From Molanna angustata (Eukaryota; Arthropoda; Insecta; Trichoptera; Molannidae), in assembly GCA_963576475.1 (NCBI GenBank), contig OY754964.1:1252001-1316000 (forward strand): a stretch of 64,000 nt of DNA. Reading direction: 5' to 3'. Each line of letters starts with the position of its first letter. Position 1 is the stretch's first letter. Positions 50,786 to 62,514 of this stretch are shown one piece after another. Below the pieces are notes generated by a model. That model did not search any database. It was not told the origin of the DNA and was given only the letters and a program-made list of their open reading frames with translations. The position numbers and the translations under genes were made by a program.

Positions 50786-51384
50786 ATAGTTTCATAAATA
50801 ATATAAAATAACTTTGTGAAAGTGAATTTTCAAAACAATAATAAATTATGTCTGGCAATAAATAATTCAATCGATTTCAGAATATGCCAAACATAAATCA
50901 CTTTTTTCTTCTTTGTTCTTGTTCTGTTCTAATACTTTCTGAGATCCTCCGAGCAATAAATTATTCTCATCTTTTGGACTGAGGATAAATGCACTTGGAA
51001 AAGAACGATTATTTACAAGGAATTCCAACCCTAGTGCTGTTTGGAAGAGAACTCTTAAATTTTCTTGGAAGTATTACGAATATTTATGAAGAGACTCTGA
51101 AATTGTTGTTATATTCTTCTTTATTTTCTCGAAAATTAGTTTTGTGACATTTTTCTACACGAAACATACAGAGGTAGTATTCGATGCCGGATCTTCGACC
51201 GGTTTTGAAGCGAAAGCTTCTTCCTCAGGACGGATACCAACAATGTCGTCTCAAATAATACACTCCAGAATATGTATGCTCTTGGGCAAGAGGCATAAAA
51301 AGACATAAATGAATAAGTATTATTAATATTAACATTTCTTCTTAATTATATTGGATAAGAAACTATAAACGAGTTGCATGTAAC

Positions 51385-51440
51385 ACATGAGATCCAACTG
51401 TCGATGGCGATAGTATGTATAGTTGAAGAATACGTATTTA
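51385..51440 (+). repeat. dispersed repeat fragment, second copy at 56088-56150
   Basis: TGAGATCCAACTGTCGATGG and ATAGTATGTATAGTTGAAGA occur in both places with one or two changes. In each place a copy of the GATAGGAT repeat lies several hundred bases or less to the right. Confidence 0.7.
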
Positions 51441-51809
51441 CCAAACTAAATTAATAATTAATTCTTTTAATTCTTTTGTTTAAATTTATGTATAACTTCT
51501 CTGTTCATTTTCTCGTGTTTAATTATTATTTAATTTTCATGTTTAATCCTTGAATCTACAACTCTAAACTTACCACCTATGTAACTTCCACACGCAACAT
51601 AATAATTATATACATGTAAAATAGACACTGCACCTTCGTAAACTACATAGTGTAGTGTAGGTAGGAAATTTATATACCTACAAACAATTCTTATTATAAT
51701 ATGTACTTCCCATTAATACAATACTTATTATAATACTATTATGCGCAGAAATATTTGGGCATTCATACCTGTGTCTGTGCTCAATTAAATAAAATAAATA
51801 AATCCAAAT

Positions 51810-52190
51810 TATTGAATGTCAAGATAGGATATTGTGTAGTTCAGTTCTTTTCTCCTACCCAGAATATGTAAACAGCTTGGTGGTATGTATATATGCATGT
51901 ATGTTTGTAAGTATACAGATTAAGTATCAAATTATTGAGAGTCCCCGTAGATATTGTACTTAATATTGTATTGTATTTGTATATAGCCATACAAATTGTA
52001 TGAAACGATGTCGTCACAAAATTCAATTTTGAAAATAATTGTTAACAAAATTGAGGTGTACTATTATAATGTAGGTATGTGTTTTTTTTATAGAAAATTA
52101 AACTATTTTTTGGGTTGTTTCGGTGTTTTTCGATATTTTTAAAATATGGAATTATTCAGTTAAGTTTGAGATATTGTATTTGTATATACA
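51810..52190 (+). repeat. dispersed repeat, related to 15950-16310
   Basis: AATGTCAAGATAGGATATTG and CCTACCCAGAATATG, then AGAAAATTAAACTATTTTTT, are in the same order as in the first copy. No coding content. Confidence 0.6.
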
Positions 52191-52193
52191 TAT

Positions 52194-52725
52194 TTAAGTA
52201 ATAAATTAAAATTACAAATTACTTTGTTTACACCACTAGTGAGTATTTAGATATAGTTAACTAGTTGCGGAGCTGACCCGCTCCCTCATCAGAACAAACT
52301 AATACTAAAACTTAAAACTATGTAACGAACGTGTGTAGTGTTATTGAAGTTAGGGGGAGGAGTTATAAGTGCGTGTGGGTGGTAGTGGAAAGATATTGAA
52401 CAGGGGCGTCCGGTTTAAATTTATTTGATTATTAATTATTCTTATATTGAATAAAAATCGATAAATAAAAAAGAAGCAATAATTAATAATCAAATAAATT
52501 TAAACCGGACGCCCCTGTTCAATATCTTTCCACTACCACCCACACGCACTTATAACTCCTCCCCCTAACTGCAATAACACTACACACGTTCGTTACATAG
52601 TTTTAAGTTTTAGTATTAGTTTGTTCTGATGAGGGAGCGGGTCAGCTCCGCAACTAGTTAACTATATCTAAATACTCACTAGTGGTGTAAACAAAGTAAT
52701 TTGTAATTTTAATTTATTACTTAAA
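52194..52725. repeat. 530-bp fold-back palindrome with about 235-bp arms
   Basis: Left-arm tracts (TAAGTAATAAATTAAAATTA, GGAGCTGACCCGCTCCCTCA, ACAGGGGCGTCCGGTTTAAA) recur in exact complement on the right, round a loop of about 50-60 bp near 52430-52490. One mismatch is visible (TTGAAGTTAGGG versus CCCTAACTGCAA). It is probably a fold-back DNA transposon or a recent inverted duplication. Confidence 0.95.
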
Positions 52726-52789
52726 ATGTGCCACAAAAGTATAGCTGCGACGTATAAAGATATAATATATAACATATTTAAGTGTTGGA

Positions 52790-52925
52790 AGGCCTCTAAC
52801 CAGGTGGTCTGACGATATCAGAAGAGTAGCTGGAGGCGGATGGATGCGGTCTGCCCAGGATAGGGAGCTGTGGATGTCTCAGGGGAAGGCCTATGTCCAT
52901 TACTGGACGAAAGAGGGCTGACGAA
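52790..52925 (+). mobile_element. LINE C-terminal fragment
   Basis: The + strand reads RWSDDIRRVAGGGWMRSAQD and GKAYVHYWTKEG before TGA and GAAGAAGAA, the standard C-terminus (RW.DD+....G..W...A.D) of an insect LINE. It begins 65 bp after the palindrome. Confidence 0.85.
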
Positions 52926-53179
52926 GAAGAATATATATTTATACATATTTACAGCGTTCCCGCTTTGATGATTTTTGAGATGTATTTGGAAAAATAAAAC
53001 AAAAGTTGATAACCCCTGACAAGAACGAAAATTCAAAATTCTGAGTATAATTAATGTTCTACTCCGAATTCTGAGTTCATACATATATTTACATATTATT
53101 TATTTAGCATATTATGTTCCAATACACATAAAAATATAATTCACAAGTATAGTAATTTTTACAATATTTTTTTGCAATG

Positions 53180-53219
53180 CCTCATCAAGCACAAGATTGC
53201 AATCTTGTGCTTGATGAGG
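53180..53219. repeat. perfect 40-bp palindrome
   Basis: CCTCATCAAGCACAAGATTG is followed without a spacer by its exact complement. It could be a hairpin element remnant. No associated gene is seen. Confidence 0.95.
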
Positions 53220-53309
53220 TAATCACTTACACTGACAAATAAAAAATATCAAATATAAAGCAATTAAATCAGATTCATATAATTGAATCAAAGTCAACGC
53301 AACATAATA

Positions 53310-53470
53310 TTATATGGTGCGAAACCTCTCTGAGTTGGTGTTTTTTTGACTATTTTGACAAAGTCGAAAAAATAATTGAATAATTACCGCCATGCAAAAT
53401 CGCGCGGACCTTGATTTGAAACTATGATGATCTATTCTCTTTAACTAATCGACATTTGGATAAATAAGTT
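53310..53470 (+). repeat. dispersed repeat, related to 56400-56640 and 61350-61625
   Basis: GCGAAACCTCTCTGAGTTGG and, further right, TCTCTTTAACTAATCGACAT correspond in order to GCGAAGCCTCTAAGTTG and TTCTCTTGAACAAATCGACA at 56465-56600. Family unknown. Confidence 0.5.
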
Positions 53471-53873
53471 TTTCGTGATTTAAAATACGTGTAGGTAAGT
53501 ATAATGTGTGTAAGTAGTAAATTATAAATAAATTTACTAAAACTAAGAAGTATTTGCAATGTAACCTTTCGAACGTAAATATTAAAAATGTAAACGTATT
53601 TCTGTAGGTAGGTACATTCTTACATGTTATATTTTTATAATAATAATATAAATATATATTGTTAGATTTAATAGAATATAAAGTTTAATATTACCTAAGG
53701 TGAAGTCTCGTATATACGGTTCTAAATAAATTATTCCATTATAAAAATGAATATTTCAAAGTTCGGTACATACATATACATATGTATGTATATTACACTA
53801 ATTCAATATAAGAATCAACATCAGGTAACCTATCTATGCGCTTTGTGGGTGGAAATTTCGTAATGTAAGTTAA

Positions 53874-54783
53874 GAGGGTGACTGCTGCCAACGTACCTAT
53901 TTTTTCAATTTGAATTTGCATAATTACTATAAAACGAATCATTTTGAAAAAAATATCCTAGTTAGTTTGGATATTAATAAAGAAAAATGTACCTTAACTT
54001 TTTAATTATGTTCTGTATATATTCTTGTAGGAAAATAATAACCATTCCCCGATTTTTGACATTTATCTTAATATTCTAAAAAAACTATAAGGTATAGAGC
54101 ATTATATTTTTTTATAAATTAAAGAGGATCAAAATATCTGGAAAAATACGATGTAACGTTCCATTAATGCATCAGGTTAAGTTAATAAACCAAAAAAACT
54201 TTTATTTCGCAATGGCACTGAATGGAAAATAAATGTTTTTTAGGTTTAATTACTAAACCTGAAGCAATAATGCAACGTCACATCATATTTTTCTAGATAT
54301 TTTTGTCATCTTTAATCCCCTCCGACTTGAAACGGAGTGTACATAGCGGCCGATTTTTGAGACCAATCGGAGGCCCTGACGTGTAAGGTTGGATTCTCGG
54401 GGGCAGTGGTTGAACCCGATGGATGGTGGATAGTTTGTGTTGTCCGACGATGCGGCCGCGTCCGGGGGTGAACAGGACCAATGGGTCCTATAGCGTCACC
54501 GGCGTGGAAGTGGAATCGCGATCTCCCTCCTGTCATCTTTAATTTTAAAAAAATATGTTGAACTACGCCTTATATTTTATTAAAAATATAAGATAAACGT
54601 TGAAAATCGGGGTATGCCATTATTTTTCTACAAGAATTTATACAGAACATCATCAAAAAGTAAAGATATATTTTTCTTTATTAATAACCAAACTATCTAA
54701 ATTATTTTTTTCAAAACGATTTGATAAGAAATAATTATGGTATATCAAATTGAAAAATAGGTACGTTGGCAGCAGTCCCCCCC
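53874..54783. mobile_element. second TTAA-flanked palindromic element
   Basis: TTAA lies at 53870-53873 and 54784-54787. The ends are GAGGGTGACTGCTGCCAACG and the inverted TTGGCAGCAGTCCCCCCC. The interior matches the 38801-39680 copy in order, including CCGATTTTTGACATTTA and its complement near 54600. It lacks the SINE of that copy and instead carries a GC-rich insertion at 54317-54530. Confidence 0.82.
54317..54530. mobile_element. 214-bp GC-rich insertion with 13-bp target duplication
   Basis: The insertion is flanked by TGTCATCTTTAAT at 54304-54316 and 54531-54543 and is absent from the other TTAA copy. It begins CCCCTCCGACTTGAAACGGA and ends ATCGCGATCTCCCTCC. There is no A-tail and no terminal inverted repeat. 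Its GC content is far above its surroundings. A 13-bp duplication suggests retroposition. One complementary segment (GGGTTCAACCACTGCC) is only loosely like a B box. Confidence 0.75.
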
Positions 54784-55444
54784 TTAAGTATAAAGTTTAT
54801 CTGCGGCGGCATAAAATAAAATTAAAGTTATCAAAAAACGTAATTTGTCACACATTTCAGAATAACGATATTTGGAAAGTTTTCTTAAAAAAATAAGAAA
54901 AGATCTCTCTCCCGTAATGGGAATTCATAGGTGCAGATATATAATATATTATGTAGGTATATCTATGTAGGAATATATCTGCAGAGAAAGCTCTGTGAGG
55001 GTAAAGTATAAATAAGTCTAAGAAAACGTAATCTAAATATGGTGGTGGATTCATAGAAAGCTCACAACAAATTTCACAAAAATGTATAAAAGTTTAGGGG
55101 CGTACACTCCGAAAACCGACAGTTCTGAATCTGGAAATAACCATCGCATTTTTGATGTCGAAATCAAGCCTACGATTCCACAGATAATATCTATAACCCA
55201 ACCTGAAATTGAATCTATGACGTCTGACTGATCCGAACTATTTGACAATATTTTAAAATTATTTTTTTGAAGTGACATGTTATATACACACGAAATTTTC
55301 TTATAATACATATTTTTAAGATAATCTTGTTCAGTAAATTAGTCGATATTCAGTGGTAATAATATGGCCATATTTTCTACACATCTCATAATCTTATTCG
55401 TTTTATTTAATTGATATAAAAATAAATGGTATAAATACTTTAAA

Positions 55445-55512
55445 CGACCTTAGCTATGCGAGCTAAGCTAACTAACTACCTTAGATTATCTTTTGGTCTG
55501 CAACCGGCTTAG
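55445..55512. mobile_element. partial Harbinger-like MITE end
   Basis: CCTTAGCTATGCGAGCTAAG and TTTTGGTCTGCAACCGGCTT match the right half of the element at 47485-47899. Confidence 0.75.
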
Positions 55513-56209
55513 TTAAAAAACAGAAGTGAAATGAATAAATTTGGGAAAATATTATCAAGTATTTAACTGGATTCGGTATTGTATAGACAAGTCATGAAAA
55601 TCTCGAGTGCATTTTAATCAAAGCGTAGCGTTTAAAAAATATTTTTTATATACTTCATTGAAAAATATAAAACTCCACCCTACCACAGTATTGAGAGTGA
55701 TTCGATAGCGTGAAGGTTGAGAACAACTGCGATGAACCCTCAAGGTCTGAATATGAAAGACAGAAGGGTATGGGGGGTGTACTTTCTTGGTGATTAATCT
55801 TAGTGTCTGTCATGGCGGTATTGCTACCTATCAACATTTATATTTATATTCTAACATTATATTATATTCTTACAACTTGTTGTACATAGTTTTTGATATG
55901 ATAAAATTATATATTTTTTAAAATTATTTGGGAATGATTTAGGTTTGAACTTTTTATTAATTTTTTTTTGAACAATTTTTCCACATTGGCTTTGGCTAAA
56001 CTCCATAGTAAATAGAAACATAACCTGAAACTAGTTGTTACTTATACTTTATTTCTAGAACAATTGTTTAGATAGTAGTTGCATGTAACACATGAGATCC
56101 AACTGTCGATAGCGATAGTATGTATAGTTGAAGAATACGTACCAAACTATAAACACGTAAACACAAATTAATAAATAATTTAAGATATTTTGTTTTCTAT
56201 ATAAAACAT

Positions 56210-56345
56210 GTAGATATGTTTGTCAGGATAGGATAGTATGGAGTTCAGTCTTTTTTTCTTCCGCAGAATATGAAAAACAGAATGAAAGTTTTGTAGGCTT
56301 AAATTTTCTATACCTTCTGAAATTAAATCTGGGAATAAAGCGGAT
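56210..56345 (+). repeat. dispersed repeat fragment
   Basis: GTCAGGATAGGATAGTATGG and GCAGAATATGAAAAACAG match the repeat at 15950-16310. The following AGCGGATCAAAAGTTATAAG matches sequence at 61400-61430. Confidence 0.6.
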
Positions 56346-56363
56346 CAAAAGTTATAAGGGGAC

Positions 56364-56368
56364 ACACA

Positions 56369-56414
<46 letters not shown>
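56364..56414 (+). repeat. CA microsatellite
   Basis: About 25 CA dinucleotides with one CCC interruption near the left end. Confidence 0.95.
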
Positions 56415-56417
<3 letters not shown>

Positions 56418-56640
56418 TGTTTACTCCGAATTCTGAGTAAATCCATGTATGGAACATATATGCTGCGAAGCCTCTAAGTTGTTTACTGTAAATTTGAAAC
56501 AAAAAACATGAATAATAACCTGGCCATACAAATCTCGTACATATTGGATTGAAACATTGTCGATCTGTTAAGAGAAATAAATTCTCTTGAACAAATCGAC
56601 AGTTGGACAACATGACCGGATATAATGGAATTTAGTCTTG
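56400..56640 (+). repeat. dispersed repeat, related to 61350-61625
   Basis: TATATGCTGCGAAGCCTCTA and GAAATAAATTCTCTTGAACA are shared in order with 61480-61620. No product is recognised in the short antisense frames. Confidence 0.6.
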
Positions 56641-56824
56641 GCCAAGACTGAAAGACCAAAACCATGCAATAATAACAAGATTTTCGCAAGATGAAGCCTT
56701 TTTATAAATAAAGTTACAGTTGAGAACAATGCACATTACAAATTAACTAACAGCAATATATTCATCTAGTCAATTTCTAAGCTATGTAAATGTTAAATGA
56801 ATGCTTAACTTATATGTTAGAGAG

Positions 56825-57790
56825 CGGCAGCCAAATTTACGTCATAGTATAAATATTGTTATTTTTAACAACCATTATATGAATAATATGAACCCTGAGT
56901 ACCCTGAGGCTTTCGGAGATAACATCCTTTAATGTGTTGAAAATTTCCATTTTAACACATCAGTCATAGTATGAAGCGTAACAGTATAAAACGTGATTTT
57001 TTTACATTTACTACGGGAGTACATACATACATACATACATACCATCACGCCATGTCCCTTACGGGGTAGGCAGAGAGAACCGAACGCCATATCTTTCTAT
57101 CCTGGCACACATTCATCGCCTCGTCAACATTCATGCATCGTCTCATACATGTTCGTCTATTGTACATGCTTCTAACATTTCCGTCTTTCAGAATATCGTT
57201 CACATGGTAGTGCCATCCCTTTCTTGGGCGGCCCCGGCCTCTCAATCCATTCCTATCCGCATTGTATATTTTCTTCGTCAGGCGTTCCTCATTCATTCTA
57301 CCCATGTGGCCAAACCATCTCAGTGTGTTCACTTTCATTCTATTAATGATATCTTTCTTCATCTTACATTCTTTCCTTATGTTCTCATTTATTACCCTGT
57401 CATACATCGTTCTATTGCAGATTCTTCTTAGCGATCTCATTTCAACAGCATTTATTCTGCTTTCGTGCGACTTCTGCCATGTCCAGGTTTCACATGCATA
57501 CGTCAATGTTGGCACTAAGATAGCGTTATTATGAATGGCAACTTTGGCAGCCTTTGATATGTTGCGATCATTTATAACTGGTCTCAGTGCTCCATTCACT
57601 CTGTTTCCTGCCATAACTCTTCTTTCAATATCCTTATCAGGTCGTCCATTCCGTTGAAACATGCTTCCCAGATATACATACTCGTCGACTTGCTTACTAC
57701 GGGAGACTATTAGAAATCAAGCCTTTCATTGGTGGGGGAAACTCCCCCAACAATCATTAATAGAGTTTAATAAAATCTCATATCTATCAC
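56825..57790 (+). mobile_element. dispersed element split by a LINE insertion
   Basis: The left part (56825-57019) and right part (57706-57790) resemble the element copy at 33550-33830, read in the same orientation. The interruption is the LINE at 57020-57693 plus its target duplication. No coding content. Confidence 0.5.
57020..57693 (-). mobile_element. 5'-truncated LINE with intact 205-codon C-terminal frame
   Basis: It is flanked by TTACTACGGGAG (57008-57019 and 57694-57705). On the - strand, an open frame of 205 codons runs from MFQRNGRPDKDIERRVMAGN through TYACETWTWQKSHESRINAV, RWFGHMGRMNEERL and RGRGRPRKGWHYHVNDI to SVLSAYPVRDMA and a stop, then an (ATGT)n tail. This is the thumb and C-terminal part of a non-LTR reverse transcriptase; the catalytic core is missing, so the insertion is dead on arrival. 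The absence of any stop shows that it is recent. Decayed relatives are at 11520, 14102, 46393 and 50520. Confidence 0.93.
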
Positions 57791-58844
57791 CACTTTGTTA
57801 ACACAAACAATTTAGAATAATCAAAAAGAAATCATTGACAAGGAGCTCCTTTACATACAAGTTCTTGAACTCTGGTAAAAGGAAATATTTGTTTACTGTG
57901 TATCTTATAATTGTATTTTTATCAGTAGCGGAATTGCTTATAGAAACCGAAAATCTTGGCTTGCCTATGAATATTATGTTAAAATATTCAAGATCTAATA
58001 TTTTTTTTTGTCTGTTTTATTGAAACCATACTACAAGATTAAAAATTGAACCGATTGTAGATACGATGCTTGACAGGGCCAATAAACGTAAATATTATTT
58101 TGGCATGTGATTTGAAATATTTGACAAAGATGATAAAAAAAACATTAAATTATCGACATTTCCCAATTTTCTTTCAGGGCTTGCCATGTCCGAAGGTTCT
58201 AGGCCCGCCCCTGATTTTTATGTATTGTATTATTTAAATAAAATAAATAAATAAATCAGAAAAAAGACAGGGCATATGTAGGTATTTCTTATGTTAGTTA
58301 TTGTCTGACATGTTGGTAAGAGGATGTGATATGTTTATAGGTTAAATGTAGTATCTAGGACATATTGTCTAATTTCCGGATTTATTCCCGATACCCATTG
58401 AATTTATTGGCATGTCTGGAAGTAGGTAATTTAGTGATCTCTACGGGTTTAGGAAATTGCTTTGTCCGCTTATTCTGATGAATATTTAGAGAGGAAAACT
58501 TGAGATGTTAAGAGATTCTGTTCACTCGAAAAAATATTTTTTATTTCATTTCCATTATCAGTCGCTGGAAAATAATCGAGAGGAAAATAGAAAGTAATAA
58601 AGAGAAATCGTTAAATGTAATTGTAATTTAAAGAAATTTATTATTTTATTTGGAAATAGCAAAAATTACAGACGCTTGGTAATGTCGCTCTGGTCGTCTT
58701 ATTACATGGACAGACTGACATTATTATTTCTTCCCGATGTGAGGACTTGAATTTCTTCATTGTGGATTATTCCTGATTATTGGATCACGCAATTCCCTAC
58801 TGGACACAGCAGTTTCAAAATTTATCTCTTTCTTTTTCACTTAC

Positions 58845-58996
58845 CAGATCCGTCCTCATGCGGACCTTTTAGTGACGAAGGACAACTCCAGGTCATGCGA
58901 GACTTTTTGCCAAAAAAACGGTTCACTCGTTTCTTCACTTTCAGTAAACGGTGAGCCCTCTTTGGCAGTTTGAATGCAGTGTTTGCAAGGTTTAGA
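58845..58996 (-). other. coding-like island with consensus donor; possible exon
   Basis: On the - strand a frame reads LNLANTAFKLPKRAHRLLKV and later NRFFGKKSRMTWSCPSSLKG, ending GPHEDGSG at a G/GTAAGTG consensus 5' splice site (58839-58844). GC content is above the flanks. Another - strand frame (CKHCIQTAKEGSPFTESEET) is also open. On the + strand the same border resembles an acceptor after a pyrimidine run. It could be a 5' exon of the phosphodiesterase, an exon of another gene, or a repeat. I do not recognise the protein. Confidence 0.3.
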
Positions 58997-59202
58997 GTTA
59001 ATACTCCTTATAAGTCCCCATAGTAAAAAGGGGTGTGGTAAGGAAAAATAGTTTAAAATTATAATTAAACCTGAAAATAATAAATAACCTAACTACATAA
59101 AACACTAAACTCTTTATTACAAGAGTAAGTGTACGTATTTTTTTTTTCACTAAAAAATGATAATCCCAGAATGCACTTTTATAAACCCCATTTCCATTGA
59201 AT

Positions 59203-59710
59203 AATAATGAAAAAATAATGAAAATAGGTCGAGAAAACCAAACGGCTGAGATAAAAAGACGAATTGGATTAAGTTGGGTAGCTTTTGGGAAATTAACGCA
59301 CATTATTAAAAATCATCAAATTCCCATCAACCTGAAACGGAAGATATATGAGACTTGTGTACTGCCAGTAGCAACTTATGGCTTGGAGATTGACAATAAC
59401 CTAGAAAAGTCCGAAAAACTAAGGGTCACACGATGAGCCAAGTCTGAAAGACAAGGTGCGAAATGACGTCATCGGGCAGAGCCAAGAATTGTTGATGTCC
59501 TTCACCGTCCTACCCTGAAATGGGGATATCGAAGACAGATGGCCAGTAATAATGTTAGCTTGGAGACCGCCAATGAGATGGAGGGATGACATCAGCCGTC
59601 ATGCTGGTGTCAATTGGATGGTTTGAGCACAAGATGGAGTGGCTTGGGAAAAGATGGAGAAGACCATGGTCCAGGAGTGGACGAGATTAAGCTGAGAAGA
59701 ACATTCTTTA
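59203..59710 (+). mobile_element. LINE reverse-transcriptase C-terminal fragment
   Basis: The + strand reads NQTAEIKRRIGLSWVAFGKL and KRKIYETCVLPVATYGLEI, the usual EI.RRI.L.W.AFGKL ... K...+..CVLPV..YG block of insect LINEs. Frameshifts follow, then RPPMRWRDDI-like and DGVAWEKM...VQEWTRL sequence. It is from a different family than 57020-57693. Confidence 0.88.
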
Positions 59711-59919
59711 AACAAAAAAATACGGAACGCGAAAAAATTAAATAATTTTTGACTGAAGAAATCATATAGAAAAAATTAAACGTTGTCTATGAAAAATGCA
59801 TTAGTTCTAATAATATAAAGTCGATTGAGATTATAGTTTGGGTTGTACAAATGAAAAAAAATGTCATAGTAGATTCAAAACATCACGACGAAACTCATAG
59901 CATGCGTTCTATAAAGGCA

Positions 59920-60010
59920 CTACATTCAGAATGTGTGATGGTGAACCTCATTGCTGAACTATGTGAGATGTTATTGTTGCCTGTTGTATTTTCGATTACC
60001 CGACTCTTAC
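59920..60010 (+). repeat. dispersed repeat, related to 63040-63120
   Basis: GGCACTACATTCAGAATGTG, GGTGAACCTCATTG and ATGTTATTGTTGCCTGTTGT are the complement of sequence at 63044-63118, which suggests a LINE 3' remnant. Confidence 0.55.
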
Positions 60011-61349
60011 GGGACACCCGAAAACGACGATAATAAACGATGAAAAAAAAAAGTGGAAGCACTATTCTAAGCCGGTGTCTAATAGCAAAAAAATGTTTCC
60101 AAATGCAAGAAAACTTCAAAAATAATAAAGAGATATTGTATACGAGTTTTCTAAAAATATGGATAAATGAAATGAATTAAGAAGAGAAAAAACAAAAATG
60201 ACGAGAAAGGTTATGTCTGCGACAATAATTCAAGTGAGAATTGGGTCAGAGTTGGATTAGAAGGATGAGGAAAACTGGAAATAAACGACACAAAAATAAA
60301 TTGACAAAGTAATTTCTATTTAAAGAGACAACGCGGTATTTTAGTAACAATTTGTAATTTGCTATCTATTGTTTAATATTTAAGGTCTGTAGCCTTACTC
60401 TTGAAACTCGAATCCAATCCCGATTTCAAATTTTGATTTAGAACTTACCTATCTGCCGCCTGCGTACATTCAAATTATCGACGATTACTATGAAAACATA
60501 CCTATCTATCGCATTCATTTTCCGTTACAAAGGTAGGTTCTTAGTTCTTAGTGAATCGGATCGTATTGGGATCGGATTTGCAGTGGAGAGTAAGGCCGCT
60601 GAACAGGCAATTGTCTTTATCGGAATTGGAATGAAATCGCTGAAGGTATATTTTAGCATTGTAAAGGAGAGCTGATTAAATAAAAATTAGAAAGAAAAAT
60701 AATAATAAAAAAAAGAATATTGCCATTAGGCAATTTCTTCCAACCAACCAGATAAATTCAACATGAATAGATTGCAGGACAGAAGACTTTACTTTGACCA
60801 AATATTACTATACAAAAATTTGCAATAACTTAAACGATTCCCCTGATATACTCAAAACTGTATCACTCCATGTACCGAATAAACATACCCGCTCGCAAAA
60901 TTTATTCCACATACCAGTATGCCACACTAATTACAGATACTTTTCACCCATGTTTAGAATTAGCGGGATAATAATACGCATTTCAAACATACAGATATTT
61001 TTCATGACACTACAACATTACCAAAAACAGATAAAGATGTTCTTAAACTCTAATACACAATCCAACAATCACCTCCTCATTCACTAAAGATCCCTCCTCC
61101 TCCTCCTCCTCATCCTGAAACATACTCGTTTACTGTATCTGTGCATTTCTTTGTTTTTTATCTATCGTTTTAAATTTTCTTTAATCTTGTATTTTATTAT
61201 GAAATTTTCAACTTTTAATTTAAATTAAAGAAAGTACTTTTAGCTCAAATTTTATACAAGAAATGTACCTAATGTAAAATAAATAAAGTATAGCTGTAGC
61301 TTTCTGAGAGAAAATAAATAAATAGGTAAATAAATATTCTGAGTATAAA

Positions 61350-61625
61350 AATTTTAGAGGCCTAACATTTTCTATATTTTCTGAAATTTTGGGTTCCGTG
61401 CATCAATCGGATCAAAAGTTATAAGGTGTGGGGGGAGCGCATAATCACTATGTTCTCTAATCCGACTTCTTAGATTATCTATATGCTGCGAAGCTTCTAA
61501 GAGGGTGTTTTTAGACATCAAAGCTGGAAAAACCACGTAAAAAGTCAACACTGCATACAATGCTCTCACACACGATGAAATTTAATATTGTCGAAATAAA
61601 TTCTCTTGAACAAATCATCATTTGG
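61350..61625 (+). repeat. dispersed repeat, related to 56400-56640
   Basis: It shares ATTTTCTGAAATTTTGGGTT-like, GGATCAAAAGTTATAAGGTG, TATATGCTGCGAAGCTTCTA and ATAAATTCTCTTGAACAAAT with the copies near 56300-56600. Confidence 0.6.
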
Positions 61626-61686
61626 TCTAGTACGGGTTGCTATTATAATGCATATTTTTTTTTTCATTTTTTCTCAAAGAATTTAT

Positions 61687-61873
61687 CAGGGGGGCGATTC
61701 TGGTCTAACCGGCGAAATCAAAACCCTAATAATTACCCATATCATGGATATACTTATCATATGGAGTTTTATTATATCCTAACATATTATAGAACTCCAT
61801 ATGACAATTATATCCATGATATGGGTAAACATGGAGGTTTTGATTTCGACGGTTGACCAGACTTGCCCCCCTG
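61687..61873. mobile_element. complete palindromic MITE (reference copy)
   Basis: About 187 bp, starting AGGGGGGCGATTCTGGTC and ending GACCAGACTTGCCCCCCT. The interior is almost fully self-complementary, with CATATCATGGATATACTTAT answered by ATATCCATGATATG. It is the only uninterrupted copy in the window. Confidence 0.88.
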
Positions 61874-62514
61874 GTCTACGAGTAAATTGTAAACTAGTGA
61901 AAATATTACTATAGTAAGTGCTTATTATACAACACGTATAGCAAAATTATACTTTATAATATGTTTTTCAGTGTTTATAACTTTATGAATAAAATAAAAA
62001 AGTATATGTATGATTGTTTTTTCCCTTAATAAATAAATATAAATCAATAAATAAACTCTGTTTACTATTGGGTACTATGAGTGTCAATCAAATTAGTAAT
62101 ATTGTTTCGATGAATAGAGCATTATTTGCATTTAGTGCGATGTTAATAGCTCACCAGGAACCTAACCTAATCGCTTTGCCAATATATCCGCTTTAGTCCA
62201 GAACTGTCTATGTTTGTCTACTATAGTTTTATACATGTTATAGCGCTAAAGAATCAAATATAGAGGGAAGAAACAATGTCTTGGATTGGGCACAAGACGA
62301 AAATAGACCAACAATCTGGTATTGCGATAAACCTTGTGTAGGCCGATATAATTATTTTTTAGTAAACATTTGCCTGTTTGTTATTTATTTATTCGTTTCT
62401 AATCATTAATCAGTGCAAACATCTCGGAGACATCGACAGATGCAGCATTAAAAAAAATCTCTGGCGAACTAACAGGCTATTCTTTTCAAGTACAGACGAG
62501 GTTTGAGCTCTTAG

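Noticed and set aside
55051..55311. 86-codon - strand frame with hydrophobic C-terminal part
   Set aside because: No family motif and no splice signals that fit the neighbouring gene. It lies among dispersed repeats.
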